Part shown: positions 48,263 to 58,060 of the stretch, in pieces | Layout of the letters: every line of letters starts with the position of its first letter | How positions within the stretch are numbered: the stretch's first letter is position 1 | From: Sipunculus nudus | Lineage: Eukaryota; Annelida; Sipuncula; Golfingiida; Sipunculidae | DNA: 64,000 nt | Reading direction: 5' to 3' | Assembly (NCBI GenBank): GCA_026874595.1 | Contig: CM049317.1 | Coordinates: 65,220,618 to 65,284,617 of the forward strand | Made by a program: the position numbers and the translations under genes | Notes under the pieces: model-generated | What the model saw: only the letters and a program-made list of their open reading frames with translations | What the model was told of the DNA's origin: nothing | Database searches by the model: none

Positions 48263-48616
48263 AAACCCTCGCTAACAAAAGAAAAGCCAAAGACACTATT
48301 TTTTATTTTTATCGAAGGAGGTGTCGCTGTATTATGAATGGATATGAAAACAACACCATGAATGAACTTTTTTTCGGACATTAGGTCAAATATGTAAGAC
48401 TTTGTTGAGGTGTCACCGTTTTGTCTCAATGGTTTTCGAGGACCAGCATACACGAAACCTTTCGATGTATACGCATTGTATATCCAAGACCTTCTTGGCA
48501 TTCATAGACGAGACGGGATCGAGCCCCACCCCTCTCCACTTCTGGACCAAGAGGGTGCGGTAAATATACGCAGGGCTGTCATATTTGATAATGATATCAT
48601 TATATGCACTTTGTTT
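48263..48616. other. Unassigned flank of the LTR element
   Basis: No gene recognised. A 16-bp perfect palindrome, ATAATGATATCATTAT, lies at 48588-48603, and a B-box-like GGCTCGATCCC reads on the minus strand at 48515-48525. The 199-codon frame at 48410-49009 crosses into the LTR element and is not credible as a gene. Confidence 0.3.
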
Positions 48617-48772
48617 TGTTACGAAGACAAATTATTCAGGGGAAAATACTGGGCTGATCCGAGATTCGAACCCCTGCTGGTGACGCACAAGTCCGGCTTA
48701 CCAACTGCTTCGCTAGAAAAGCAAGCTTCACTAGCGAGACAGTTCGGACCGCTTTTATGTCACTCCGTAACA
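48617..48772 (-). repeat. LTR of the miniature element (3' LTR on minus strand)
   Basis: 156 bp, bounded by TGTTACG on the plus strand and CCGTAACA. It contains AGATTCGAACC (48662-48672) and CCAACTGCTTCGCTA (48701-48715), which are the B and A boxes of the minus strand, the B box with one mismatch at its last base. Confidence 0.85.
48662..48715 (-). promoter_or_regulatory. tRNA-like internal Pol III promoter in the 3' LTR
   Basis: The second copy of the A/B box pair has the same spacing. B box GGTTCGAATCT has one change from consensus; A box TAGCGAAGCAGTTGG. A TTTT run again follows downstream. Confidence 0.55.
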
Positions 48773-48783
48773 CACCCCCTCTT
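48773..48783 (-). other. Polypurine tract of the miniature LTR element
   Basis: On the minus strand AAGAGGGGGTG lies immediately before the TGTTACGG start of the downstream LTR, the expected position for plus-strand priming. One T interrupts the final bases. Confidence 0.65.
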
Positions 48784-48870
48784 AAAAGCGTTCTGCTATC
48801 AGAACAAGACTAATTATCCCAGGTGTCACACTTTAGTGAGCTTATTCCCTGGGCCACATAGTTTACCGTC

Positions 48871-48888
48871 ATCCCGGACGAGCCCCCA
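48871..48888 (-). other. tRNA-Pro primer binding site
   Basis: On the minus strand TGGGGGCTCGTCCGGGAT is an 18/18 complement of the 3' end of tRNA-Pro, including the post-transcriptional CCA. It starts three bases after the upstream LTR. The same site is known from gammaretroviruses and some other LTR elements. Inclusion of the CCA complement argues against a stray tRNA gene fragment. Confidence 0.9.
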
Positions 48889-48891
48889 TTT

Positions 48892-49047
48892 TGTTATGAA
48901 GACAAATTATTATGGGGAAAATCCTGGGCCGATCCGGGATTCGAACCCATGTCGGTGGCGCTCAAGTCCGGCGTACCAACCGCTTTGCTACAAAAGCAAG
49001 CTTCACTAGCGAGACAGTTCGGTCCGCTTTTATGTCAACCCGTAACA
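48892..49047 (-). repeat. LTR of the miniature element (5' LTR on minus strand)
   Basis: 156 bp, starting TGTTACGGGTTGACATAAAA on the minus strand and ending TTCATAACA next to the primer binding site. It carries the better-preserved A and B boxes. Confidence 0.85.
48937..48990 (-). promoter_or_regulatory. tRNA-like internal Pol III promoter in the 5' LTR
   Basis: On the minus strand an A box (TAGCAAAGCGGTTGG, 48976-48990) and a perfect B box (GGTTCGAATCC, 48937-48947) are 54 bp apart overall. A TTTT run follows about 13 bases after the B box, within the LTR. The presumed acceptor-stem arms do not pair well, so it is a SINE-like tRNA derivative rather than a tRNA gene. Confidence 0.7.
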
Positions 49048-49051
49048 GTTT

Positions 49052-50849
49052 AGACAAAACAAAGACTTTACTTGCAAGAGAAACATGATGTTACTTTACA
49101 ACTTTAGGGCATTTTTTTATCATAAAAAAGAAAGCTTAGGAAAATCCACACAGGTATCATGGGAAATACTATTTTAGTAGCTCGGAACAAGTTAGCTCGT
49201 CTCTTTCACTTTAAGTCAGGAAAACAATTGTTTACATAACGTTGTAGAGATGGTACGGTCCTCTAGTTTATATTTCTTTAAAGCTGCCTGAAAGATCTTT
49301 CAATTATGCATGCCATATTGAGAATATATAGAATACGGTATGTGTCAAGTTTCTCATTTAATCATAACAAATGTAAGCCTACCGTATGCAGTTGAATATT
49401 TAAATCATAAAAAAAAAACTTTCATTAATCAACATATTTATTCCATAAAATGTAGTTGGAGTGGAAAAAATTAAGATATTCCGGAAGAATGCGTGTATCC
49501 TCTAAGTCCTGATGCGCGGACGTTGTCGAGAAGTTCCCCAGAGAGTTTTTTTCAGCAGGTGTTCTTATTTTGTGGGAGCGCAGAGCTTCTCCCGGTATTC
49601 CTGTGGAATTTCCCCCTTATATTAAAAATCAAAAGGTTGTGCGTATGAACAACCCAATACCTCTCTGATTAAATTGAAAAAAAAAAATTTAAGTGTTATT
49701 TTGGATGTGTAATAAACTAAGGATATCCTACAGGAAACAATTGGTGTCAACACAGTTGGTTATTTTATAACCCCTTTTCTTGTATAAAATTAATAAAAAC
49801 TCGTAAATAATAATTCCCTATTACCAACAGAGGTTTACTATCATCAGATGGACTGTTATTATCATGACCGCTGTGTTATCACCCTTGATACAGCACAAAA
49901 ACATATAATTCTTTATTCCCAAACAATTCTGGTTTTAACGGGCATAGAAACCCTGCTGTTTGGCCTGTTGATTGATCAGGCTACGTGTTTTATATGAACA
50001 GGTCACTCATGTTGAGTAGGGAATACTGGATAATTGTACAAGTCGTTAATGGCATAGGCGGAGATGAACCCTTTTATAGACGGTTAGATAAACCCACATT
50101 TATTTGTGCGGTCGTTGTCCAGAAAGCGGACCAAAATCCCGGCGTATTGGCAGACCATTTATTTCTCCTGTTTATAATTGTGCATGAGGCATTTTCATCA
50201 ATTGGAATTTTTTATGATTGCTCCGATGTTAAAGATGCCATTCATATTTTTTTCTAATTGATCTCCGCGTACAGTTAGCGCAAACTTAGAGTTGACGTGG
50301 TGATGACATATAACATAGCTCTTCCTTCAATAGGGTGAACAGGGTTTGTGTTTCCATAGTTCTGTTACATGCATGCTCTACAGTCTTAATGGCGGCATCA
50401 ATATTTCGGAGGCCAGTGTATATATTTAAAATATGTTTCTTCTGTGCCATCTCCAAATTATGTAAGACAATTATTGTAGAATCCCCGACTCCGCTACATC
50501 TACCTGATACCGATATTGAAAGAATATCTAAACTCGTTTGACGACAGGGTTTGGTTTGGTATATTAACAGACTTTGACATTTGTCCTATATCAGCAACAG
50601 TTGGGAAAGATACTTGTGAAATGAGAGAAAATGTACTTTGATATGAGAGAAACCAGTTTAGGATAGTGTGCACTCGATTACATAGGAAGGCACACATAAG
50701 ATGTACTTTCGGGACTTCATGGCGGAAATTTTTCCAAGAAAGTATCGTTATTTGGCGTCAAACAGACAAAAAAAACATTATTGGGAGACAAGAATTTCAA
50801 CAGAAAACACTTAAGCTAATCATTACGGAATGACAAAACTGCTTACAAT
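49052..50849. other. No gene recognised
   Basis: Unassigned AT-rich DNA. The 90-codon frame at 49985-50257 has no recognised domain. Confidence 0.35.
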
Positions 50850-51170
50850 TTACATACTAACACAAAACTATTCTAACAGACAACACATTAACTCAGTATT
50901 AACACTACTAACAGACAAACATATAAAACAATAACTCCGAACAAAATTAACTGACAAACAGACTAACAGACAACACACTCACACGGAACACTACTAACTG
51001 ACAGACATAACAGTACTAACAGAGAAGACAAGAAACTATCAAACATCTCCACTAAGAAACGAAACAACTGACAGACAACAAACTAAGTCAGAACACAATT
51101 TACAGACACAGAAACACAAACATAAAATATCACTGACAGACACAAATATTATCGAACCATCCTAAGACAC
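50850..51170 (+). repeat. A/C-rich, G-poor degenerate repeat tract
   Basis: About 300 bases are dominated by A and C with repeated CTAACAGACAACACA, AACTGACAGACA and ACAAACATA phrases. G occurs almost only within CAGAC. It looks like a decayed minisatellite with strong strand asymmetry. Confidence 0.65.
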
Positions 51171-51239
51171 TCTTTTCGGATGGAGATGTTAAATTCCTTG
51201 GTACGAAGGCCTGCTTATAAGACAGCGTGGCTTTCGGGG

Positions 51240-52010
51240 ATCGGTGTGACTATCGAAGTATTAATATCGATTATCGGCACGAGAACATCGCTAAATCTTG
51301 ATATTTGTAGGGAAAGAGAGTCTGTAATTTTTTTGTCAATGATCGATTATTTCTGTTTTATTATTATTGTTTTATATATCATGTAAAAAGGGTCTGGATG
51401 GTTTAAGATAACGAACTACAGTTAAACATTACCATCGTCTCGTGTTAATGAAGCAAACAAAGGGACACCAATTTCCGCCCAGATAAACAGTCTCGTTTTG
51501 TTCGTGCCAAACACAGTAGTTAAAACGTGTTCGGTTTGCTGTAGGACATTATGAACATGATATTTATTGCAATAACAATTCTGGTCAGTACCATCGATTA
51601 TTGTTTAAAGTTCTTCAATATATATTGGTAGGAATTTATTGTTAACTCATAATCGATGACTGAAAACTAAAACGACCGATGATCGATAAATAATCGATTG
51701 TTTTATATAACCTTCTATATATATTACCTTGAATTATATTGTTTAGCATTATACTTAAACTACTTACCTAGTTGATTCATTGTGACTCGTTACTGTATTA
51801 ACATGGCTGTTGATACTTGTTTGCTGATTAGCACTGAATTTTAATGCTAATCTTTACTTTGTGACCCGTCTTTGCTGTATGTTACACAGGGTTAGATCTT
51901 TCCTTGGTAAAATGACTCGTGGCATGTGGATTCATTACCGTTTGTGATCGATTATGCAAATATGCCATCAAATTAAAGGATTATGAAAAAAAAAAGATCC
52001 ACCATCGATA
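51240..52010. promoter_or_regulatory. Homotypic cluster of ATCGAT sites
   Basis: The palindrome ATCGAT occurs at 51266, 51342, 51593, 51652, 51682, 51693, 51957 and 52003, mostly as ATCGATTAT or ATCGATAA, with an extra TATCGA at 51251. Such cores are bound by Cut-class homeodomain proteins (Onecut, Cux) and by DREF/BEAF-type factors in insects. The sites are unevenly spaced, so this is not a simple tandem repeat. Function is inferred. Confidence 0.45.
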
Positions 52011-52600
52011 TAATCGCATAATTAAAACAAATATTCATATATGCAAATAAATAAAATCCACTTTAAAGACAGTATTTGAAACTAATTGCAGCAGGTGGTG
52101 AGGTAACAATATAACATTTGCCGAGCAGGGTCAATTACTACGTTTCATGATGTATATAAATCTCCAAATCTGTTGATGCGCTTTTTATGTCCACTGCGCT
52201 ATAGCCGTCGCCAATAATACCGCGGTGAATAGTCTAAATATAAGCAGCGGTCCCTCATAAAACCGGGCCGGATTCATCTGTCATCGCATTTATACTCCTA
52301 ATTATGAATATTGTGATAAGTTATTGCCTTTTGGGCACGTTGAAGCAGCGGCATTGTATGTGTATAATACATTGTATTGAGTAATGCATTATGGGTAAGT
52401 CTGCTTTTTCAATAACATCCTATCTAATACGACTTTGTCCAAGCACGCAACCTTTGTGTTGATCTGGGGGAGTCGGCTCCGGTAAATCCCCTGGGGGCTC
52501 CACCTTTTGCTATCTGTACCAGCGCCACCAATAACAGGAGTTCCCATCTGTTTTCTGGTCAGATTTCCAGCCTAAAACAACACATTACCGAAATGGGGAA
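52011..52600. other. Balanced unassigned block next to the ATCGAT cluster
   Basis: No coding frame. It contains several TTTATG/CATAAA-type homeobox cores (52175, 52257, 52289) and TAATGCATTATG at 52384. It may form a single regulatory module with the preceding cluster. Confidence 0.25.
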
Positions 52601-55351
52601 TGTATATTTAACTCCTGATACACAAAAGTGGTTTTATCCCTGCTTATTGCCAGAACTGTTCAGAATAAAATCAAGCATGCTGTGACAACAAGGGTTTCCT
52701 GCACTGGCTTGCTTAGTCTAGACTGAGGGACACAGAACGCTTTAGTTCGGGCTTATCATTAGAGCTACGCAAAACAATTCTAACGTCAGAAATAAGCTAG
52801 TATTGTGTATTGACACCTATGCCCATAACTAAGGTTTTCTAAATTTGATTAAGTATACTATTCATGTTTGCATTTTTATGTAGGGTTTTTCTTAAGTAAC
52901 AAACTTTATTTAGCAATATGATATATAATATAACAAGGATAATGCCATACGCTGCGTGCAATGATGAATGGTTACAGTCAGTATTACTGTGTCGGATTTT
53001 TCTTTTATGTCAGAGTGAAATGTATTTATCCATTTGTTTTTTGTCTCCAGCCGATTAAGCCTTTGGGTTTCTAGAATATAATTTCACATGTTATGGAGTA
53101 CAAAAGAAAACTCCTTATATTGAGAATGAACTCTAGTTGTATTATTTACCATCGTAATATGGATCCAATATGTAGAAACTGCTTTTTTGAGTTTAGGAAA
53201 TGTCTTTAATCGTGTGATTCAGTTTGCCCTTATGTGACATACTGTCATTTACGCCACCACAGAAATGCCATTTGTGGGAAGTGAACGCGCAAAGGATAAG
53301 TGGCAGCCTGTAAAAATAGCGTAGATATTATCTTCTGGAGACGTTGGGGGGACAGAACAACCCATAAGGTTTTGATTAATTTTAATTTAAGCAGATGCAC
53401 TTGCCATTTCTGATCGTACTCTGTCATGTTAGTCTGCCTGTCAAACTGTTATTTTCAAAATCTCAGAAAAACAGTCAGCACAGTCCGTATCAAGAACTAA
53501 ATGTTATTACATCTAAAGTAAACTTAAACAGTTCCATGCCCTAAATTAAAACGAATGCTGTTTCTCATCACAACATTGCTCAAACATCACACATGAAAAC
53601 ACACCTTCTGGGAAACGGCAAGCGGGACTGCCGTGGACAAAAAAAAACAGTGCAGCTTAGGCCATATTGTAAGGTCGACATAGAAGAATCGCCAGATCCC
53701 AGTTTATACTAAGTATATTATTAACAACTGCAAATCTGCCCAAAGGGGCAGGTAGAGAGAGAGACACGTGATTCTATTTAAGACAAAACAGGAAGCGCTA
53801 TCATGGGTACTAGTCTCGGATACAGCCATGTAGGCTCTTGAAACTGACGGTCGGTTTTCTCAGGAAAACGAGTGCTACATAAAAGAGAAGAGGTATTTGG
53901 GACCATTAGACTCAGTTTATAAGCATATATAATGTGTTTTATTATACTGTTTAATGTTTTCATTTGAAAACAGTACCTCTCGGCCAATATTTTTGCCAGA
54001 CCGTAGGAACGGCGGTTTAACTATGACTGGGGCCATCACTCCCAGGCCCCATCTCTTTATTTAAGAAAGGCTTGTGAGTCATGTTTTCATGGTTAGCAAT
54101 GGCTGAATTCCAAAACCTCTTTAAGGGGGTAATATGTAACGATAGGAAATTCACTGGGAAAGAAGAGTTCTACGCCATGTTATACATAAATGCTATACAT
54201 GTGAAGTACTGTTCTTTCATGGTGATCTCATTAACGTTGACAAAAGTTATGTGACATATATTTACTTTATTGTTTTTTGTATAGATGGCAGGAAATCACA
54301 TTAATACAAAAACATAGAAGCTAACAGTCAATGAAATACTTTTGAATCAAACTAATGTTACAACATTATCCCATAACAAATTGCCCTGTATGTAAGAAAC
54401 TGAACTATAAAAAGTACAACGTATAGAATGACAAATAGGGATATAATAGTATACATTATTACAAGATTAGTGTTTATTTTTTGCTGTTCTCGCAAATGCT
54501 AAAGGCTTAGACTGTCATATTATTTATCTTAAACTTTTTTTACTGATTGTCTGTATCCCGGAGGCTGGAAAGATGACCGGGTAATACGAGGCATTGAGTT
54601 GAGCTTGATCAATTGAAAAGGACTGAGATACATGAGGAGAATAGGAGATGGATGTGTACACGACGTCAGGGGTTTGGGTTCAAGCAAAACAACGGCTTTC
54701 CTATGTAAATTACGGAGGAGAAATCGCAGAAAATGTTCCATGGAAACAAAAAACAAATTGTCCCAAGGAATCTATTTTTTCATGCTTTAAGAACTAAAAA
54801 TGCTCTTCTTGTCCCCTTGTCGACAGTTGTGCAACAATCCTATACGTGTAATCTTCATATTGTACTTTACTTTGACATACACGTTTATGTTAGCTTTCGT
54901 GAAATCATAAAATCCTATTTGTTACTCAGTTATGAAAGTAAAAACATACAGATGTATATGAATATTCCGGACCATATTAAATCATGTTTGCAAATAAATT
55001 ATGAAAGTAAAGTCAAGAGTTGATTTCTAAACATGAAACGTTGGTACTAGCTATATGGTAGGGACCTTTTTTTTCTGAGAATGGCAAACGCTTTTACGGA
55101 ACTTGTATATACCCTGTATACAAGGAGTCGGTGTGAATTACCATAAATTATATTAAAAATAGATCCCGTGAAACGAGATATTAGTTTTCTTGAATCGTCC
55201 AGCCACTTGATTTTCAAGAATCTTTAAATGATCCAAGAAACATCATACAAACAGATTAACTTATACGAAAACGTTCTTTTTTATTTCAGCGAGTAAATTA
55301 TTGAGTGATTTAAGTGAAGTACAAACCAAATATACGCAAATGTGTATAACT
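52601..55351. other. No gene recognised; long unassigned stretch
   Basis: No repeat or gene recognised. Frames at 53245-53427, 54529-54756 and 54733-55023 lack domains. Confidence 0.35.
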
Positions 55352-55513
55352 AGGCGCGGATCCAGGGGGGGGGGGGGTCTCGACCCCTGCCCCTGCTATG
55401 AACTTCCATTTTTTACCAGTTTTAAACCATGACAGGTAAATTGCTCAGAAAAATCACCCAATGACATCCGTTGAACCCCCCCCCCCCCGTATAAAATTCC
55501 TAGATCCGCGCCT
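55352..55513. mobile_element. AGGCGCGGATC MITE with poly-G/poly-C
   Basis: AGGCGCGGATCCAGG at the left and its inverted counterpart CCTAGATCCGCGCCT at the right enclose about 160 bp. A G run near the left end (about 55364-55376) and a C run near the right end (about 55477-55489) are themselves inverted. The termini resemble hAT-type MITEs with a GCGGATCCAGG start. No clean 8-bp duplication was seen. Confidence 0.65.
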
Positions 55514-55619
55514 GATTACACTAAAACAAAATACATGAAAGAGCAGCCTTAACGTGTGTAGCATTCAAATATATATTTATGTATGAGGACATGAATATTT
55601 TATCATAATTGGAGTGAGT

Positions 55620-55870
55620 GCTTTAAATGTCATGATGTTTGTACCGTGGATGTCATTTCTGGAGAAAAAGGGGAAAAAATGAAAATTAGTTTTGAATGCC
55701 GCCATGACGAGGCAGGTGAAAGCCCGGAGAAATGACAAGTATCAATACATTTTAAATCCAAACTAATTAACAGACCTTGCGGGGCCTTTGAATTATTCAT
55801 GAGGGGGAAATGAAATGAGGGGCATGACTGAACTCCGGCACTTCCCGTTAAAAGTAAAAGTGCTCCGTGC
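55620..55870. other. Balanced unassigned block, candidate regulatory DNA
   Basis: No open frame or repeat. Clustered motif-like strings include CAGGTG, CTAATTAAC, CCTTTGAA and ATTATTCATGA. The composition contrasts with the AT-rich flanks. Conservation is untested. Confidence 0.25.
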
Positions 55871-56058
55871 TGTCGAAGTTTGCCTTGTTAGAATCAACCA
55901 TTTCCTCTTGAGAATATAATTATTACATGTAACAGAAGAAAAGAAGTCTGCAAAGGAATCGATTTTTTTTTCTCATAATTCTAATTTCAAGACTGATTTT
56001 TCATTAGTGATTTTGCACTGCACTACGTGTTGTATAATAATTTTGGGTTTTGTTATTA

Positions 56059-56460
56059 TTAAGGATTCGCCCATCGCCTGTAGGTGGCATTCTGTTTCGG
56101 AATGAATATGACGAAGATCAAATGAAAGCATTGTCTATTGTTTATTGTACGTATGCATCGTTCCAAGCTTCCATAAAAGCTTCTCTTGATAATCACAGTT
56201 TCAACACATACTGGCAGATGGACTGTCCCAAAACATGTACGTTTGACCTGAAGATGTAGTTGTTGTCGACATTTCACATCTATATAATTAATACGGAGTT
56301 GGGTTTTTTCTAAACCACGGTTTACTGGCTTCCGTTCTGGTTTGACTCTCCAAATTTGGCAGACGTATCGGTGGTGTGCTCTTCTAGGACAAGTTTGTTT
56401 TATTTTGCGGGATTGTGCCCTATTAAGCTGAATATTTAATAATTTTAATATTTCCCCCAT
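56059..56460 (-). other. Longest non-repeat open frame (133 codons), product not recognised
   Basis: A minus-strand frame from 56460 to 56059 is rich in Arg, Ile and Cys. No domain, signal peptide or repeat is recognised, and an opposing frame of 69 codons (56050-56259) overlaps it. It is most likely chance or relic sequence. Confidence 0.15.
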
Positions 56461-56500
56461 AAGGTGCCCCTATTTCTCCTGTGCTGCAAGGTCCTCCACC

Positions 56501-57348
56501 CCTGTGACGCTTTTTCAGGAGGCACCTTGGGGATTTTCACTGGCCTTTTAAGACCGTGGCCAGAGCGCATGTCCTGCCCGAAAGGCATTTTCGTGCAATA
56601 CGCGGTCACGCTGGTCCACTATAATCTCGATTGATCCCCCATATCCATTGTAACGCCTCTAAAGGAATTTTCTCTCCCAAAAGGAAGTAAAGGTTTTTAA
56701 TCTAAAGACCACATGACTCCGCCTTCAATGCGAGGGCTTTTTAGTTTGGTCAACACTGGGCACTGAGTCCAGTGATGTGACCACCGTTTGACAAATTAAT
56801 TATGGGTTACAGGTATGTTGATTTTTATACATTTATAAAAATATCTTTTCACGATAACCATGGTTTCAAAAGTTCAGTGTTTTATGATTTTTTTTTTCGA
56901 AAAGAAGCCCCACAACTTTATTATCATTCGGGTTGGGTGGAGGGGGGGGGGGGGGGTGGTTTCACATATATTTGTTAAGACCCGTTGTCTGTAAGGACAG
57001 TGAAATATGAAAAAGTATCACCGGTACACCTTTAAATTGGTAACAAACTATAACATGTAGTCAGGGCGTAGAGACCTCCATCAGAATCTCCTTTAATATC
57101 ATTCATGTGTTCACGTGTATGCTTTTCATATGTGAACACTGTCATGCTTCTGTAATACGAGATCACCTTGCGAGTAGCAGAATAAATAAATACGAATGGA
57201 TGGCTTCCATATGGGGACAAAGGAATGGTCCTTTGTCTTAATGGTTTATAAGAAAATATATATTGTAGTGGTTCTTATTACCCCCAAAATGAAACAGACT
57301 ATTGATATGTCTTTTCCCTAACCCCCTACAAATGTTCAGCAAAACATT
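56501..57348 (+). repeat. Segmental tandem duplication, copy 1
   Basis: Collinear with 57354-58060. Shared blocks are CCTGTGACGCTTTTTCAGGA, CAAAAGGAAGT-AA, TTACAGGTATGTTGATTTTT, a GTCATG-TTC..CAC..GCGAGT-GCAGA block, ATACGAATGG-TGG/GCG, and CTACAAAT-TTCAGCAAAA. The offset is 853 at the left and 752 at the TTACAGG block, so copy 1 is longer. It contains a G15 run (56942-56956). Confidence 0.8.
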
Positions 57349-57353
57349 TTTCG

Positions 57354-58060
57354 CCTGTCACGCTTTTCAGGAGGCGACCTGTAATCCCCACTGAACCCCA
57401 TTTCCATTATATCGCCTGTTAAAAAAATTACTCTGTCAAAAGGAAGTCAAGATTTTCAATTCAGGCGCGGAACACATGTCCACATGAATCTTTTAACAGG
57501 GGGCATTTTTCTGTTGAGTGGACACAAAGAGCTGAGACCCTTTACACGTTTTATAGGTTTACAGGTATGTTGATTTTTATACATTCAGAAGTATCTTTCC
57601 ATGATAACAATGGTTTTAATACTTCGGTCGATTTATGGGTTGTTTGAAAAAGGGGTTTTTTTTCAAAAGAAAACCCTGACGGGGATTGCACACACGTCTA
57701 AGGGTCCTCAATCTCTTGGGGACTTTGAAACCCCCGCCACAATCTACTAATCAGTCGTTCGTTCATCCGTGCACGTTTCATGTAAAACATTGTCATGGTT
57801 CAGAAACACGGGTTCACCAGGCGAGTGGCAGAACAGATTCATACGAATGGGCGACTTCTACACGGGGGAAAAAGGAATAGCCCCTTTCAATTAATTTAAT
57901 TGGAATATTAATTAATTCCAAATATGTGGAATTGTGATTATGGCACTTAGGAAAACAAATATATGATGATGATTCCGATTACCTCCAAAAATGAAATGGA
58001 TTACGGATGCAGTTTTACTCTACCTCTACAAATTTTCAGCAAAATTTGTTTATTACATTT
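57354..58060 (+). repeat. Segmental tandem duplication, copy 2
   Basis: Second copy, shorter and diverged (CCTGTCACGCTTTTCAGGAG ... CTACAAATTTTCAGCAAAAT). Most shared blocks keep order and spacing within tens of bases. No coding frame is preserved in both copies. Confidence 0.8.

Larger units (their letters stand above)
48617..49047 (-). mobile_element. Complete miniature LTR retroelement (TRIM) with tRNA-like LTRs
   Basis: On the minus strand the order is LTR (156 bp), 3-base spacer, primer binding site, short interior, polypurine tract, LTR (156 bp). The interior is 119 bp, so it encodes nothing. The LTRs start TGTTACGG and end TAACA, giving TG...CA ends, and are flanked by the 4-bp direct repeat GTTT (48613-48616 and 49048-49051). 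By my count the LTRs align without gaps with about 18 mismatches (near 88% identity). Lacking gag and pol, it would depend on a related autonomous element in trans. Each LTR also carries a Pol III-type promoter. Confidence 0.85.

Noticed and set aside
48662-48990. Pair of tRNA genes or ordinary tandem SINEs
   Set aside because: TG...CA ends, a primer binding site, polypurine tract and target duplication define LTRs of one element; the acceptor arms do not pair.
48410-49009. Longest plus-strand open frame (199 codons)
   Set aside because: It crosses from unique DNA into both LTRs and the interior of a non-coding miniature retroelement, in antisense. No domain is recognised.
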